A stretch of 5,563 nucleotides of DNA. It comes from Phycisphaerae bacterium. GTDB lineage: Bacteria > Planctomycetota > Phycisphaerae > UBA1845. The notes beneath the pieces were generated by a model, which was given only the letters and a program-made list of their open reading frames with translations, searched no databases and was not told where the DNA came from. The stretch is from positions 1 through 5,563 of the forward strand of contig BQJS01000250.1 in NCBI GenBank assembly GCA_021604825.1, read 5' to 3'. Shown here piece after piece: positions 1 through 5,197 of the stretch. The translations under genes were made by a program, and so were the position numbers. Position 1 is the first letter of the stretch. Each line of letters starts with the position of its first letter.

Positions 1-658
1 GCAAGTTAGCCCAGCCCGTACTCTCCCAGGCATCGCCAACGGGAGCCACCGCAGCAACGCCCGCACCAAATGCCCCATCCACATCCTGCCGGGCAAGCTC
101 ATATCCATCGCGCAATTCCTGCTGCATCTGCGCGGGCCCACCCGGAAACGATGGCGGATCATCTGTATAAACCGAATGCCCCGGCTCACGCGCCCACGTC
201 TCGAACAGAACTGCACTGGCGGCGGGGCTGTGACTGCGAGCCAATGTGAACAGCCCCAACAAATCCGATCGGAACTGCGGCAAGTTGCCAATGTGCGTGG
301 GTCGCGTGGAGAAACCTTGCAGCACGATATGGCCCCATTGAAAACCCGGAGTTTCGGTGAAGTCCACCGGGTCGGTAATCACGTCGGTGTTGTTGCCCAG
401 ATGCCAGGTCAGTGTCTGACCGCTTACAGCCGCGTTCTCAACGTTTGGCGCAGGATGACCCGCCGCCACCGCAAGATCGGCAAACACGCCGGGCACGCCG
501 CCGAGCGATTGCGCTTCAGCCGAACCAATTCCAATCGTGAAACTATTGCCGTAGAAAAGTACCGTGCGTGGTTCTTCCGTTCCCGCACGCGCGCCGACGA
601 CGAAAAGGCAGCCCACCGAAACAGCGACGATCATCAAAATGGTTTGATTGAGTTTCAT
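1..658 (-). CDS. Exported SGNH/GDSL-type hydrolase, 3' end cut by window edge
   Basis: The 219 visible codons run from ATG at 658 and stay open to the window edge, so the C-terminus is missing. Residues 1-25 form a signal peptide: a Lys near the start, a hydrophobic core and a VGARA cleavage region, so the protein should be exported. FYGNSFT at 35-41 matches SGNH block I, with Ser39 as predicted nucleophile. VSGQTLTWHL (78-87) follows, with Gly80 in the block II region. WGHIVLQGFS (108-117), ETWARE (153-158) and VAPVGDAW (204-211) are also typical of bacterial SGNH proteins that begin with a GNSFT motif. The catalytic Asp/His block should lie beyond the edge. By family knowledge it is an esterase or deacetylase acting on carbohydrate or lipid esters; the substrate is unknown. 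There is no good Shine-Dalgarno, only TGGTGG next to the ATG. It lies 60 bases after the pilin-like gene on the same strand. Superfamily is secure, specific function is not. Confidence 0.82.
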   Translation of the reverse strand, partial: MKLNQTILMIVAVSVGCLFVVGARAGTEEPRTVLFYGNSFTIGIGSAEAQSLGGVPGVFADLAVAAGHPAPNVENAAVSGQTLTWHLGNNTDVITDPVDFTETPGFQWGHIVLQGFSTRPTHIGNLPQFRSDLLGLFTLARSHSPAASAVLFETWAREPGHSVYTDDPPSFPGGPAQMQQELRDGYELARQDVDGAFGAGVAAVAPVGDAWESTGWANL

Positions 659-664
659 GCCACC

Positions 665-694
665 AGTGTAGCAAGCCGAATGTGACATTCACAA
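665..694 (-). promoter_or_regulatory. Possible promoter of the SGNH hydrolase gene
   Basis: Read on the minus strand, TTGTGA (694-689) is followed after 18 bases by TACACT (670-665), acceptable sigma70-like hexamers. Transcription would begin about 7 bases further on, at or next to the ATG at 658, giving a leaderless mRNA. A perfect 13-base palindrome, GAATGTGACATTC (678-690, plus strand), lies between the hexamers and partly overlaps the -35, where a repressor could act. Weak evidence; the gene might instead be co-transcribed with the upstream pilin-like gene. Confidence 0.3.
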
Positions 695-718
695 CCGTTG
701 ATTACGTGGCACTGAGGC

Positions 719-1168
719 CTAGAAATTCTGTGCATCGACGTGGTTCACGCGGTTGTAAAGGTCGAGGGTGTCTTGGTTGTTGCCCTGCCACGGCACGCGG
801 GTGTGGAACATGCCGTTCGCCTGGTTGTACCAGTAGATGATCTCTCCACCGTTGCTGTGTTTGACGAGCAATTCGGTTTTTCCGTCGATGTTCTGAACCG
901 TCAGCGATGCCGGCCCCTCGGTATACGGGTTGGCTGGGAGTCCCGGCGGAGAGAACCAGTTGCCGTCGATCGCGGTGGGCCACTGTTCATGGGTCGCAAA
1001 GTACTCGCCGATCTTGCGCTGCACGATTGCGGTCAACTGGCTGGCTGCGATGTGATCTGCTTCCGTGGTCGCGTCAGCAAACTGCGGCACAACAACTGCC
1101 GCCAGGATCGCCAACACAATCACAACGATCAGCACTTCAACCAAAGTAAACGCACGACGAGAATTCAT
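719..1168 (-). CDS. Type IV pilin / type II secretion pseudopilin-like protein
   Basis: 149 aa. The N-terminus MNSRRAFTLVEVLIVVIVLA is a class III (prepilin) signal: a six-residue basic leader, cleavage predicted after Ala6, then mature FTLVE with Glu at position +5, followed by a hydrophobic helix to about residue 30. Ala rather than Gly precedes the cut, which prepilin peptidases can tolerate. The rest is an amphipathic helix (about 35-60) and a soluble domain containing WPTAIDGNW and LPANPYT. This placement of a Pro/Asn-Pro segment resembles GspG-like pseudopilins, but the family cannot be fixed from it. ATG 1168 was chosen because it gives the normal short leader; an in-frame ATG at 1186 and TTG at 1201 would lengthen it. 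No Shine-Dalgarno at normal spacing is visible. No secretion or pilus assembly genes are nearby, so it is an orphan prepilin here, next to an exported hydrolase. Its role may be type II secretion, a pilus or surface adhesion. Confidence 0.85.
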   Translation of the reverse strand: MNSRRAFTLVEVLIVVIVLAILAAVVVPQFADATTEADHIAASQLTAIVQRKIGEYFATHEQWPTAIDGNWFSPPGLPANPYTEGPASLTVQNIDGKTELLVKHSNGGEIIYWYNQANGMFHTRVPWQGNNQDTLDLYNRVNHVDAQNF

Positions 1169-1206
1169 AGACGCGTTTCGCTGCATCCCTTCAAACCGCA
1201 AGCCAG

Positions 1207-1235
1207 TACATAAATCACCCCAACCAATCGCCTAA
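1207..1235 (-). promoter_or_regulatory. Weak candidate promoter for the pilin-like gene
   Basis: On the minus strand TTAGGC (1235-1230) and TATGTA (1212-1207) are separated by 17 bases, placing a start near 1200 and a leader of about 32 bases before ATG 1168. The hexamers are poor matches to the sigma70 consensus, so this is only the best candidate by eye. Confidence 0.18.
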
Positions 1236-1398
1236 CGACTGCATCGACCGAAAGCAAAGATGCCTGCGGAAATTCTCGGCTTCACACGATGGATAAGACC
1301 TCGGGTCCCATAATTTCATTATCGATCGCAGACTGGACCGAAGAGCCTCCGCCGAGCAGTTCGCCCCTTTCAATCCCACACAGTTCCCCCGCCATGAC

Positions 1399-1426
1399 GC
1401 CAATACTGCACGAATTTGGCCAATAC
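1399..1426 (+). repeat. Direct repeat GCCAATAC, 20-base period
   Basis: GCCAATAC occurs at 1399-1406 and 1419-1426, exactly 20 bases apart, about two helical turns, so both copies would face the same side of the DNA. The second copy ends 10 bases before the proposed -35 at 1437. This geometry suits an activator binding as a tandem dimer upstream of the promoter. The repeat is seen directly; the regulatory role is inferred. Confidence 0.35.
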
Positions 1427-1436
1427 GCCGGTGAAA

Positions 1437-1467
1437 TTGCGTAGGAACCCTTCCGATTCGTTATACT
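1437..1467 (+). promoter_or_regulatory. Sigma70-like promoter of the exported-protein unit
   Basis: TATACT (1462-1467) is a strong -10 match. The best -35 is TTGCGT (1437-1442), with a rather long 19-base spacer. Transcription would start near 1474, giving a leader of about 35 bases that contains GGGAA (1496-1500), 8 bases before ATG 1509. This is the best promoter plus ribosome-site combination in the window. Confidence 0.45.
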
Positions 1468-1508
1468 GGTGGCCGACATCCAACTGTCAGCGAACGGGAA
1501 TCAAGACC

Positions 1509-3407
1509 ATGCCCAAATCATCCGCAAACGTCGGCCTAAAGATTGCAGTTTCCGTAGCAACCCTGGTGCTGGCCTGCGCGCCGCCATCCCTTGCGGCTGA
1601 AGTAACCCTCTTCACGGACAACTTCGACGCCGGAACGTCGGCGACGCAGTGGTCGACGGTCAGCCATGCCGGCGACTTCACTGCCGACTTCGCCTTCGAC
1701 TACAGCACCCGCGGCATCGCGCCCGCGCCAAATTCGACCGGCGGGACAACGGTTGGCATGCACCTGACTGTCAACAGCACCGACGCCGTGCCCGCGCTCG
1801 ATGCCGTCAACGCCTACCTCAACTCGATGACGTTTGAAGGCGACTACATCCTTCGCTTCGACATGTGGCTCAACTACAACGGAGGAGCCGGAGGGGGCGT
1901 AGGTTCAACGCAGTTCGCGCTCGTCGGTTTCGGCCATTCGGGGGCGCAGTCCGTTTGGGCCAACAGCGTATCGAGCGACGGACATTGGTTCGGCGTGACC
2001 GGTGAAGGTGGCGACAGCAACGACTACCGCGCCTATCGCGGCACGCAATTGCTCTCGGTAGACGATTCGACGCTCGCTGCGATCAGTCGCAACCAAACCG
2101 ACGTCTTCTATCAAACCTTCTTCCCGGCTCCGACATACGAATCGCAAGGCGCACCGGGCAAGCGGTGGGTTGAAGTTGAGGTGTCTTACCTTGCCGGCGT
2201 GCTCGAATGGCACATCAACGGACGCCTCTTTGCCATACGCGACGAACCCAACGTCCCTACAGGCGAGATCATGCTCGGGTTGATGGACACGTTCACGTCC
2301 ATCGCAAGCCCGGCAACCGACACGTTTGCGCTCTTCGACAACGTACGGGTCGTCGCCCCCGATTGCGACAGCAACGCCCAAGCCGACGATGCAGAGATAG
2401 CGGCTGACTCCGATCTCGACTGCAACAGCAACGATTTTCTCGACACCTGCGAAACGATATCAGACGGCGATTTCGACGACGACGGCGACGTGGATCTCGC
2501 AGACTTTGACGGATTCGTCGATTGTTTCGCCGGCCCAGACATTCTGCTGACCAACCCGCTAAACCCGTGCGAAGCCCTATGTTTGCAAGCCTTCGACGAA
2601 AGCGGCAACGATGCCATCGACTTAAACGATTTCTCGGCGTTCCAGCGCTCTCTAACTATTTCCGCAATTCCGCCACGACCAACCGGCGCCCCAACCGGCA
2701 CGCAGTTGGCCGCAGAGATCGCAGGCTTGTCGCGCGTCGATCGCGAAGCCCGCATCCTTAGCGAGATCACATCCGGCAATGTGCCCGGTTTCCTTCGCGA
2801 GTTCGTACCAATCAACGTCAGCGCCAACATCAGCGGCAGTCCCGTGAGCGCCACGTACTATGTTTCAAACGATTACCTGGCGGCTGGCATCGAACGCGAC
2901 TTCGTGCGGATGCCCATGAGCCCATTGATCGCTCAACCGATCGCCGACGCATTCGATTGCCTGCTACCAACCCGCAAAATGGTCGGCGACATTTACACGC
3001 AGGCGACGACCAAACTCGCACCGCAACCCATCAGCCCCGCGACCACCGACATCGCCCGCATGACCACCATGCTGCGACACCATCGCATCGTTGAAGGCCA
3101 GCAGGGTGTGCAGCCACTCGACAATCTCATCGGCGGCACCAAGAAAGACGTGGTCATCACGACACAGCTACCGGCCAACCCAAATCGGGTGGCGATCTTC
3201 GGATGGCATCAACTCAATGGCGTACCCATTCAACCGCTGTACCTGGGGCACGTTGATTTCTACGCCGATTACAGCCACGGTATTCGATTGGTCTACGAAA
3301 CCATGCTCGTCGATAGCGTGGAAATGTCCGTCGCCCAAGTCCTCGCACACCCGACGCTTCATGTATTACTGAGCGACGAAGGTGTGTTGACATCACCGAG
3401 CTATTGA
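1509..3407 (+). CDS. Secreted multidomain protein: lectin-like domain, EF-hand/dockerin-like loops, conserved C-terminal domain
   Basis: 632 aa. Residues 1-30 are a signal peptide (Lys at 3 and 11, hydrophobic core, SLAA before E31). VLAC at 20-23 is also lipobox-like, so a lipoprotein is possible. Residues 34-284 are rich in beta-strand and Gly/Asn, start with TLFTDNFDAG and end with FALFDNVRVVAP, the layout of a concanavalin A-like (LamG-type) sandwich. Residues 285-315 hold two 12-residue Asp/Asn loops, and 321-332 (DFDDDGDVDLAD) and 363-374 (DESGNDAIDLND) are EF-hand loops as in dockerins. A Pro-rich linker (386-398) leads to a C-terminal domain (about 399-632) with NDYLAAG, DFVRMPMSPL, LLPTRKMV, TKKDVV, GWHQ, PIQPLY and DYSHGIRLV. 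I recall similar sequences among uncharacterised bacterial secreted proteins but know no function. The ATG was chosen over a TTG at 1416 because it has GGGAA 8 bases upstream and starts at the signal peptide. It is first in a likely operon with the hydrolase 35 bases downstream. Domain architecture is clear; the function is unknown. Confidence 0.88.
   Translation: MPKSSANVGLKIAVSVATLVLACAPPSLAAEVTLFTDNFDAGTSATQWSTVSHAGDFTADFAFDYSTRGIAPAPNSTGGTTVGMHLTVNSTDAVPALDAVNAYLNSMTFEGDYILRFDMWLNYNGGAGGGVGSTQFALVGFGHSGAQSVWANSVSSDGHWFGVTGEGGDSNDYRAYRGTQLLSVDDSTLAAISRNQTDVFYQTFFPAPTYESQGAPGKRWVEVEVSYLAGVLEWHINGRLFAIRDEPNVPTGEIMLGLMDTFTSIASPATDTFALFDNVRVVAPDCDSNAQADDAEIAADSDLDCNSNDFLDTCETISDGDFDDDGDVDLADFDGFVDCFAGPDILLTNPLNPCEALCLQAFDESGNDAIDLNDFSAFQRSLTISAIPPRPTGAPTGTQLAAEIAGLSRVDREARILSEITSGNVPGFLREFVPINVSANISGSPVSATYYVSNDYLAAGIERDFVRMPMSPLIAQPIADAFDCLLPTRKMVGDIYTQATTKLAPQPISPATTDIARMTTMLRHHRIVEGQQGVQPLDNLIGGTKKDVVITTQLPANPNRVAIFGWHQLNGVPIQPLYLGHVDFYADYSHGIRLVYETMLVDSVEMSVAQVLAHPTLHVLLSDEGVLTSPSY
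2361..2630 (+). other. Coding segment for four calcium-loop motifs
   Basis: Four 12-residue loops are encoded at 2361-2396 (DCDSNAQADDAE), 2418-2453 (DCNSNDFLDTCE), 2469-2504 (DFDDDGDVDLAD) and 2595-2630 (DESGNDAIDLND). All place acidic or Asn residues at positions 1, 3, 5, 9 and 12, apart from Ser at position 3 of the last. The first pair, 19 residues apart, is the planctomycete DCNxNxxxDxCE type, the first copy having lost its second Cys. The second pair resembles a dockerin type I duplication, although the last loop has Asp instead of Gly at position 6. They probably bind calcium and act as a rigid spacer between the lectin-like and C-terminal domains. Confidence 0.65.
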
Positions 3408-3425
3408 CCGCAAACGTAATTGCGG
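3408..3425 (+). promoter_or_regulatory. Intercistronic hairpin between stop and next start
   Basis: CCGCAA (3408-3413) and TTGCGG (3420-3425) form a perfect 6-bp stem with a 6-base loop. It begins at the first base after the TGA of the upstream gene and ends 17 bases before ATG 3443. No T-run follows, so it is not an ordinary intrinsic terminator. It may affect translational coupling or mRNA processing. Confidence 0.35.
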
Positions 3426-3442
3426 ACACACTCGCAAAACAT

Positions 3443-4456
3443 ATGCAACTACTACACCGAAGAATCTTGCCGTTGATCGTTTGCCTCATATCAGCCGCAC
3501 TGACAATGCCGGCGACTGGTACGCCACCGCACAAACTCGCAGGGTTCACAACCAGCCCGCATTACAACGAACAGATTCTCGACCTGACACTCGACCCCGA
3601 CGTCATCGTTCATATCAACGCACCACCCGCCGATGCATTCGACCCCAAGCTGCCGGTACGCCTCGTGATCTTCGCCCTGCCCAATGGCAACACCATCGAT
3701 CAAACGGTCGGCAGGCAAATGACCGAAGGCCTCGATTGGCACTACGACATCCAACACATCGGCGCCCAAACCCGCGTGCTTCGAAAGACTATGACCGACT
3801 GCAACATCGTCGTCGCATACCTCCAAGCCGCCAAACGCAGTTGGCCCCATTGGCGACGCAGCCACGATGATGCCAACGCCCGAATCGCGACGATCGTTCA
3901 AGAACTGCGCAGCCGCTTCCAGGATATGAATTGCACCGTCGAGTTGACTGCCCACAGCGGCGGTGGAAGCTTCCTGTTTGGTTTCATCGAGAGCAGCGAG
4001 CCCATCCCCGAATGGGTCACTCGCTTTATTTGGCTCGACGCCAATTATGGATTCGAAGAAGAAACGCACGGTAAGAAGCTGGCAAAGTGGCTCCAAGCCA
4101 ACCCGAAAAACAGGCTGGGCGCATACGCCTACGACGACCGCGACGTGAAATTCAAGGGCAAACCGATCGTGAGCAAGACCGGAGGCACCTATCGCCGCAC
4201 CGAGGACATGAAGTCGTTCTTTGGGGAGACGTTTCAACTGAAGAAGGCGAAGCGCGACGCATTCATTCGCTATCGGAGTCCGAGCAACCAACTCGAATTG
4301 ATACTGCTCAGGAATCCCGACAAGAAAATTCTGCACACCGTCATGGTCGAACGCAACGGATTCATCCACGCCATCGCGCTCGGTACGCCGTGGGAGGAAA
4401 AGGTCGCCCCCTTCTGGAGCGAGCGGGCGTACACCGAATTCGTCCAACCAAACTAG
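3443..4456 (+). CDS. Secreted alpha/beta hydrolase-like protein
   Basis: 337 aa. MQLLHRRILPLIVCLISAAL is a signal peptide (basic HRR, hydrophobic core, cleavage probably near ATG at 24-26), so the protein is exported. The mature part reads as an alpha/beta hydrolase fold. RLVIFALPNGNT (73-84) gives a strand and a likely oxyanion-hole turn, and NIVVAYLQA (121-129) the next strand. VELTAHSGGGSF (166-177) is the nucleophile elbow, with Ser172. FIWLDANYG (195-203) gives strand 6 with Asp199, and NGFIHA (305-310) supplies a probable catalytic His309. DWHYDIQHIGAQTR (98-111) looks like a conserved family motif. The reaction could be peptide, ester or amide hydrolysis; the sequence does not say which. 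ATG 3443 was preferred to the in-frame TTG at 3404 because it puts the basic n-region at the start of the signal peptide. There is no Shine-Dalgarno, so translation may depend on coupling to the upstream gene. The 3' end overlaps the HAD gene by four bases. Confidence 0.82.
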   Translation: MQLLHRRILPLIVCLISAALTMPATGTPPHKLAGFTTSPHYNEQILDLTLDPDVIVHINAPPADAFDPKLPVRLVIFALPNGNTIDQTVGRQMTEGLDWHYDIQHIGAQTRVLRKTMTDCNIVVAYLQAAKRSWPHWRRSHDDANARIATIVQELRSRFQDMNCTVELTAHSGGGSFLFGFIESSEPIPEWVTRFIWLDANYGFEEETHGKKLAKWLQANPKNRLGAYAYDDRDVKFKGKPIVSKTGGTYRRTEDMKSFFGETFQLKKAKRDAFIRYRSPSNQLELILLRNPDKKILHTVMVERNGFIHAIALGTPWEEKVAPFWSERAYTEFVQPN

Positions 4457-5058
4457 GCTGGATCATTCGGCGATCCAACGATCGCCAACAGTTCATCAAG
4501 CACACGAATGACATGATCGGCTTGGTCGGAATAGTCGGGCTTATCGCTACCCCCAAGCATCAAAACCGTTCGGCACCCGGCACTGCTTCCACACTGAATG
4601 TCCATCAGATGATCACCGATCATCCAACTCGCTGACGGTGAGCAACTTAGCTCTGCACACATGCGCAGGATCGGTTCGGGCGACGGTTTGACCGGCTCAT
4701 CTTCACGCGCAAGAAGAATGTCCGCTTCGATACCGTGTTGGTCGAGAATCACATTTGCCCACCGACGAGCGTTCCGCGTCAAAATCCCGATGAGCCAACC
4801 GACCTGGCGAAGCGACGACAAGACTTCGATCGCGTTCGGTTGAAGCTGCGCGTTGTGAGCAGCCCGCTCCTCATGGGCATGAACAACACCCAACGCATGC
4901 TCCTTTGCAGCCCCTTCAAGCAATTCGAGAGACTCCAAAATAGGACCCGGTGGTAAACCGATCTCGTCGCGCATCGCGTCAAAGTCGAGGACCGGAACAG
5001 TAAGCGTCCCGTCCAGATCAAAGATGAGCATTCCGCGATTGTGACTGGGCGAATTCAT
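4453..5058 (-). CDS. HAD-superfamily phosphatase, phosphoglycolate phosphatase-like
   Basis: 201 aa from ATG 5058, a cytoplasmic phosphatase with no signal peptide. All four HAD motifs are present: motif I IFDLDGT, with nucleophile Asp14 and acid/base Asp16; motif II ILTRN, with Thr94; motif III VKPSPEP, with Lys124; motif IV MIGDHLMDI, with Asp149 and Asp153 for magnesium. The insert between motifs I and II is a helical C1 cap (about residues 24-80) with VHAHEERAA, as in the phosphoglycolate phosphatase/beta-phosphoglucomutase group. By family knowledge it hydrolyses a small phosphate ester; the substrate is open. The start is uncertain: in-frame ATGs at 5091 and 5031 give 212 or 192 aa, and none has a clear ribosome site. 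The 5058 start leaves a short tail before motif I. The stop overlaps the convergent hydrolase stop in CTAG. It is divergent from comEC. Confidence 0.87.
   Translation of the reverse strand: MNSPSHNRGMLIFDLDGTLTVPVLDFDAMRDEIGLPPGPILESLELLEGAAKEHALGVVHAHEERAAHNAQLQPNAIEVLSSLRQVGWLIGILTRNARRWANVILDQHGIEADILLAREDEPVKPSPEPILRMCAELSCSPSASWMIGDHLMDIQCGSSAGCRTVLMLGGSDKPDYSDQADHVIRVLDELLAIVGSPNDPA
4469..4486 (+). terminator. Hairpin after the hydrolase stop, possible terminator without T-run
   Basis: GGCGATC (4469-4475) and GATCGCC (4480-4486) form a perfect 7-bp stem with loop CAAC, 13 bases past the hydrolase TAG. A competing 6-bp stem, TGGATC (4459-4464) with GATCCA (4472-4477), overlaps it. No T-tract follows, so rho-independent termination is uncertain. 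The hairpin lies inside the 3' coding end of the opposing HAD gene. Confidence 0.3.
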
Positions 5059-5197
5059 GATCGTAGACCATAACAAGTTTCGAGACGACATTAGCTACTA
5101 CGCATTGGCTATTGAATGGTACAAAAGTCGGTGAATCGCCAATCTTAGTTATTTCTGATATTGCATCGAACTACAAGCGCGGTGATTATAGCAAACC
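5059..5197. other. Divergent intergenic region between HAD phosphatase and comEC
   Basis: These 139 bases (106 if the phosphatase starts at 5091) are more AT-rich than the genes and should hold both promoters. An inverted repeat ATTGGC (5104-5109) / GCCAAT (5138-5143) spans 40 bases. For the rightward gene TTGCAT (5161-5166) and GATTAT (5184-5189) are 17 bases apart. No convincing hexamer pair was found for the phosphatase. No small gene or RNA is visible. Confidence 0.45.
5161..5189 (+). promoter_or_regulatory. Candidate promoter for comEC
   Basis: TTGCAT and GATTAT, separated by 17 bases, would start transcription near 5196, two bases before ATG 5198. That implies an almost leaderless mRNA, in keeping with the absence of a ribosome-binding site. 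The hexamers match the consensus only in part. Confidence 0.25.

Larger units (their letters stand above)
1169..1508. other. Divergent intergenic region, 340 bases, non-coding
   Basis: This stretch separates the leftward pilin-like gene from the rightward exported-protein unit. No open frame in it resembles a protein: the minus-strand frame at 1282-1479 has no signal, domain or ribosome site. Visible elements are the sigma70-like promoter at 1437-1467, the GCCAATAC direct repeat (1399-1406 and 1419-1426), CAGTTC repeated at 1357-1362 and 1381-1386, and an AT-rich inverted repeat ATAAT-TTC-ATTAT (1310-1322) running into ATCGATCG. No riboswitch or small RNA was recognised. Confidence 0.6.

Noticed and set aside
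176..685. Plus-strand open frame (169 aa) over the SGNH gene
   Set aside because: The minus-strand frame has a signal peptide and SGNH motifs throughout; the plus frame is Arg/His-rich with no domain.
740..1213. Plus-strand open frame (157 aa) over the pilin-like gene
   Set aside because: It is antisense to an unmistakable prepilin N-terminus and has no support of its own.
1282..1479. Small minus-strand frame (65 aa) in the divergent intergenic region
   Set aside because: No ribosome site, no recognisable motif, and it covers the promoter and repeat elements of the rightward gene.
1416..1508. N-terminal extension of the lectin/EF-hand protein from TTG 1416
   Set aside because: It would bury the signal peptide behind 31 polar residues and run through the -10 TATACT; ATG 1509 has GGGAA at good spacing.
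2469..2630. Cellulosome-type dockerin
   Set aside because: The loops resemble dockerin calcium loops, but planctomycete secreted proteins use such modules widely and no cohesin gene is in view; a cellulosome is not supported.
2186..2854. Minus-strand open frame (222 aa) opposite the EF-hand region
   Set aside because: It is Ser/Arg-rich low-complexity translation produced by reading Asp-rich codons in reverse; the plus strand encodes recognisable domains.
3404..3442. TTG start for the hydrolase overlapping the upstream stop (TTGA)
   Set aside because: A stop-start overlap is attractive for coupling, but the start is a TTG and the 13 added residues precede a well-formed signal peptide beginning at ATG 3443. 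It cannot be fully excluded.
3491..4447. Long minus-strand open frame (318 aa) opposite the hydrolase
   Set aside because: The plus-strand frame has a signal peptide, nucleophile elbow and family-like motifs. The antisense frame shows no domain, no export signal and no ribosome site, and is explained by codon bias.
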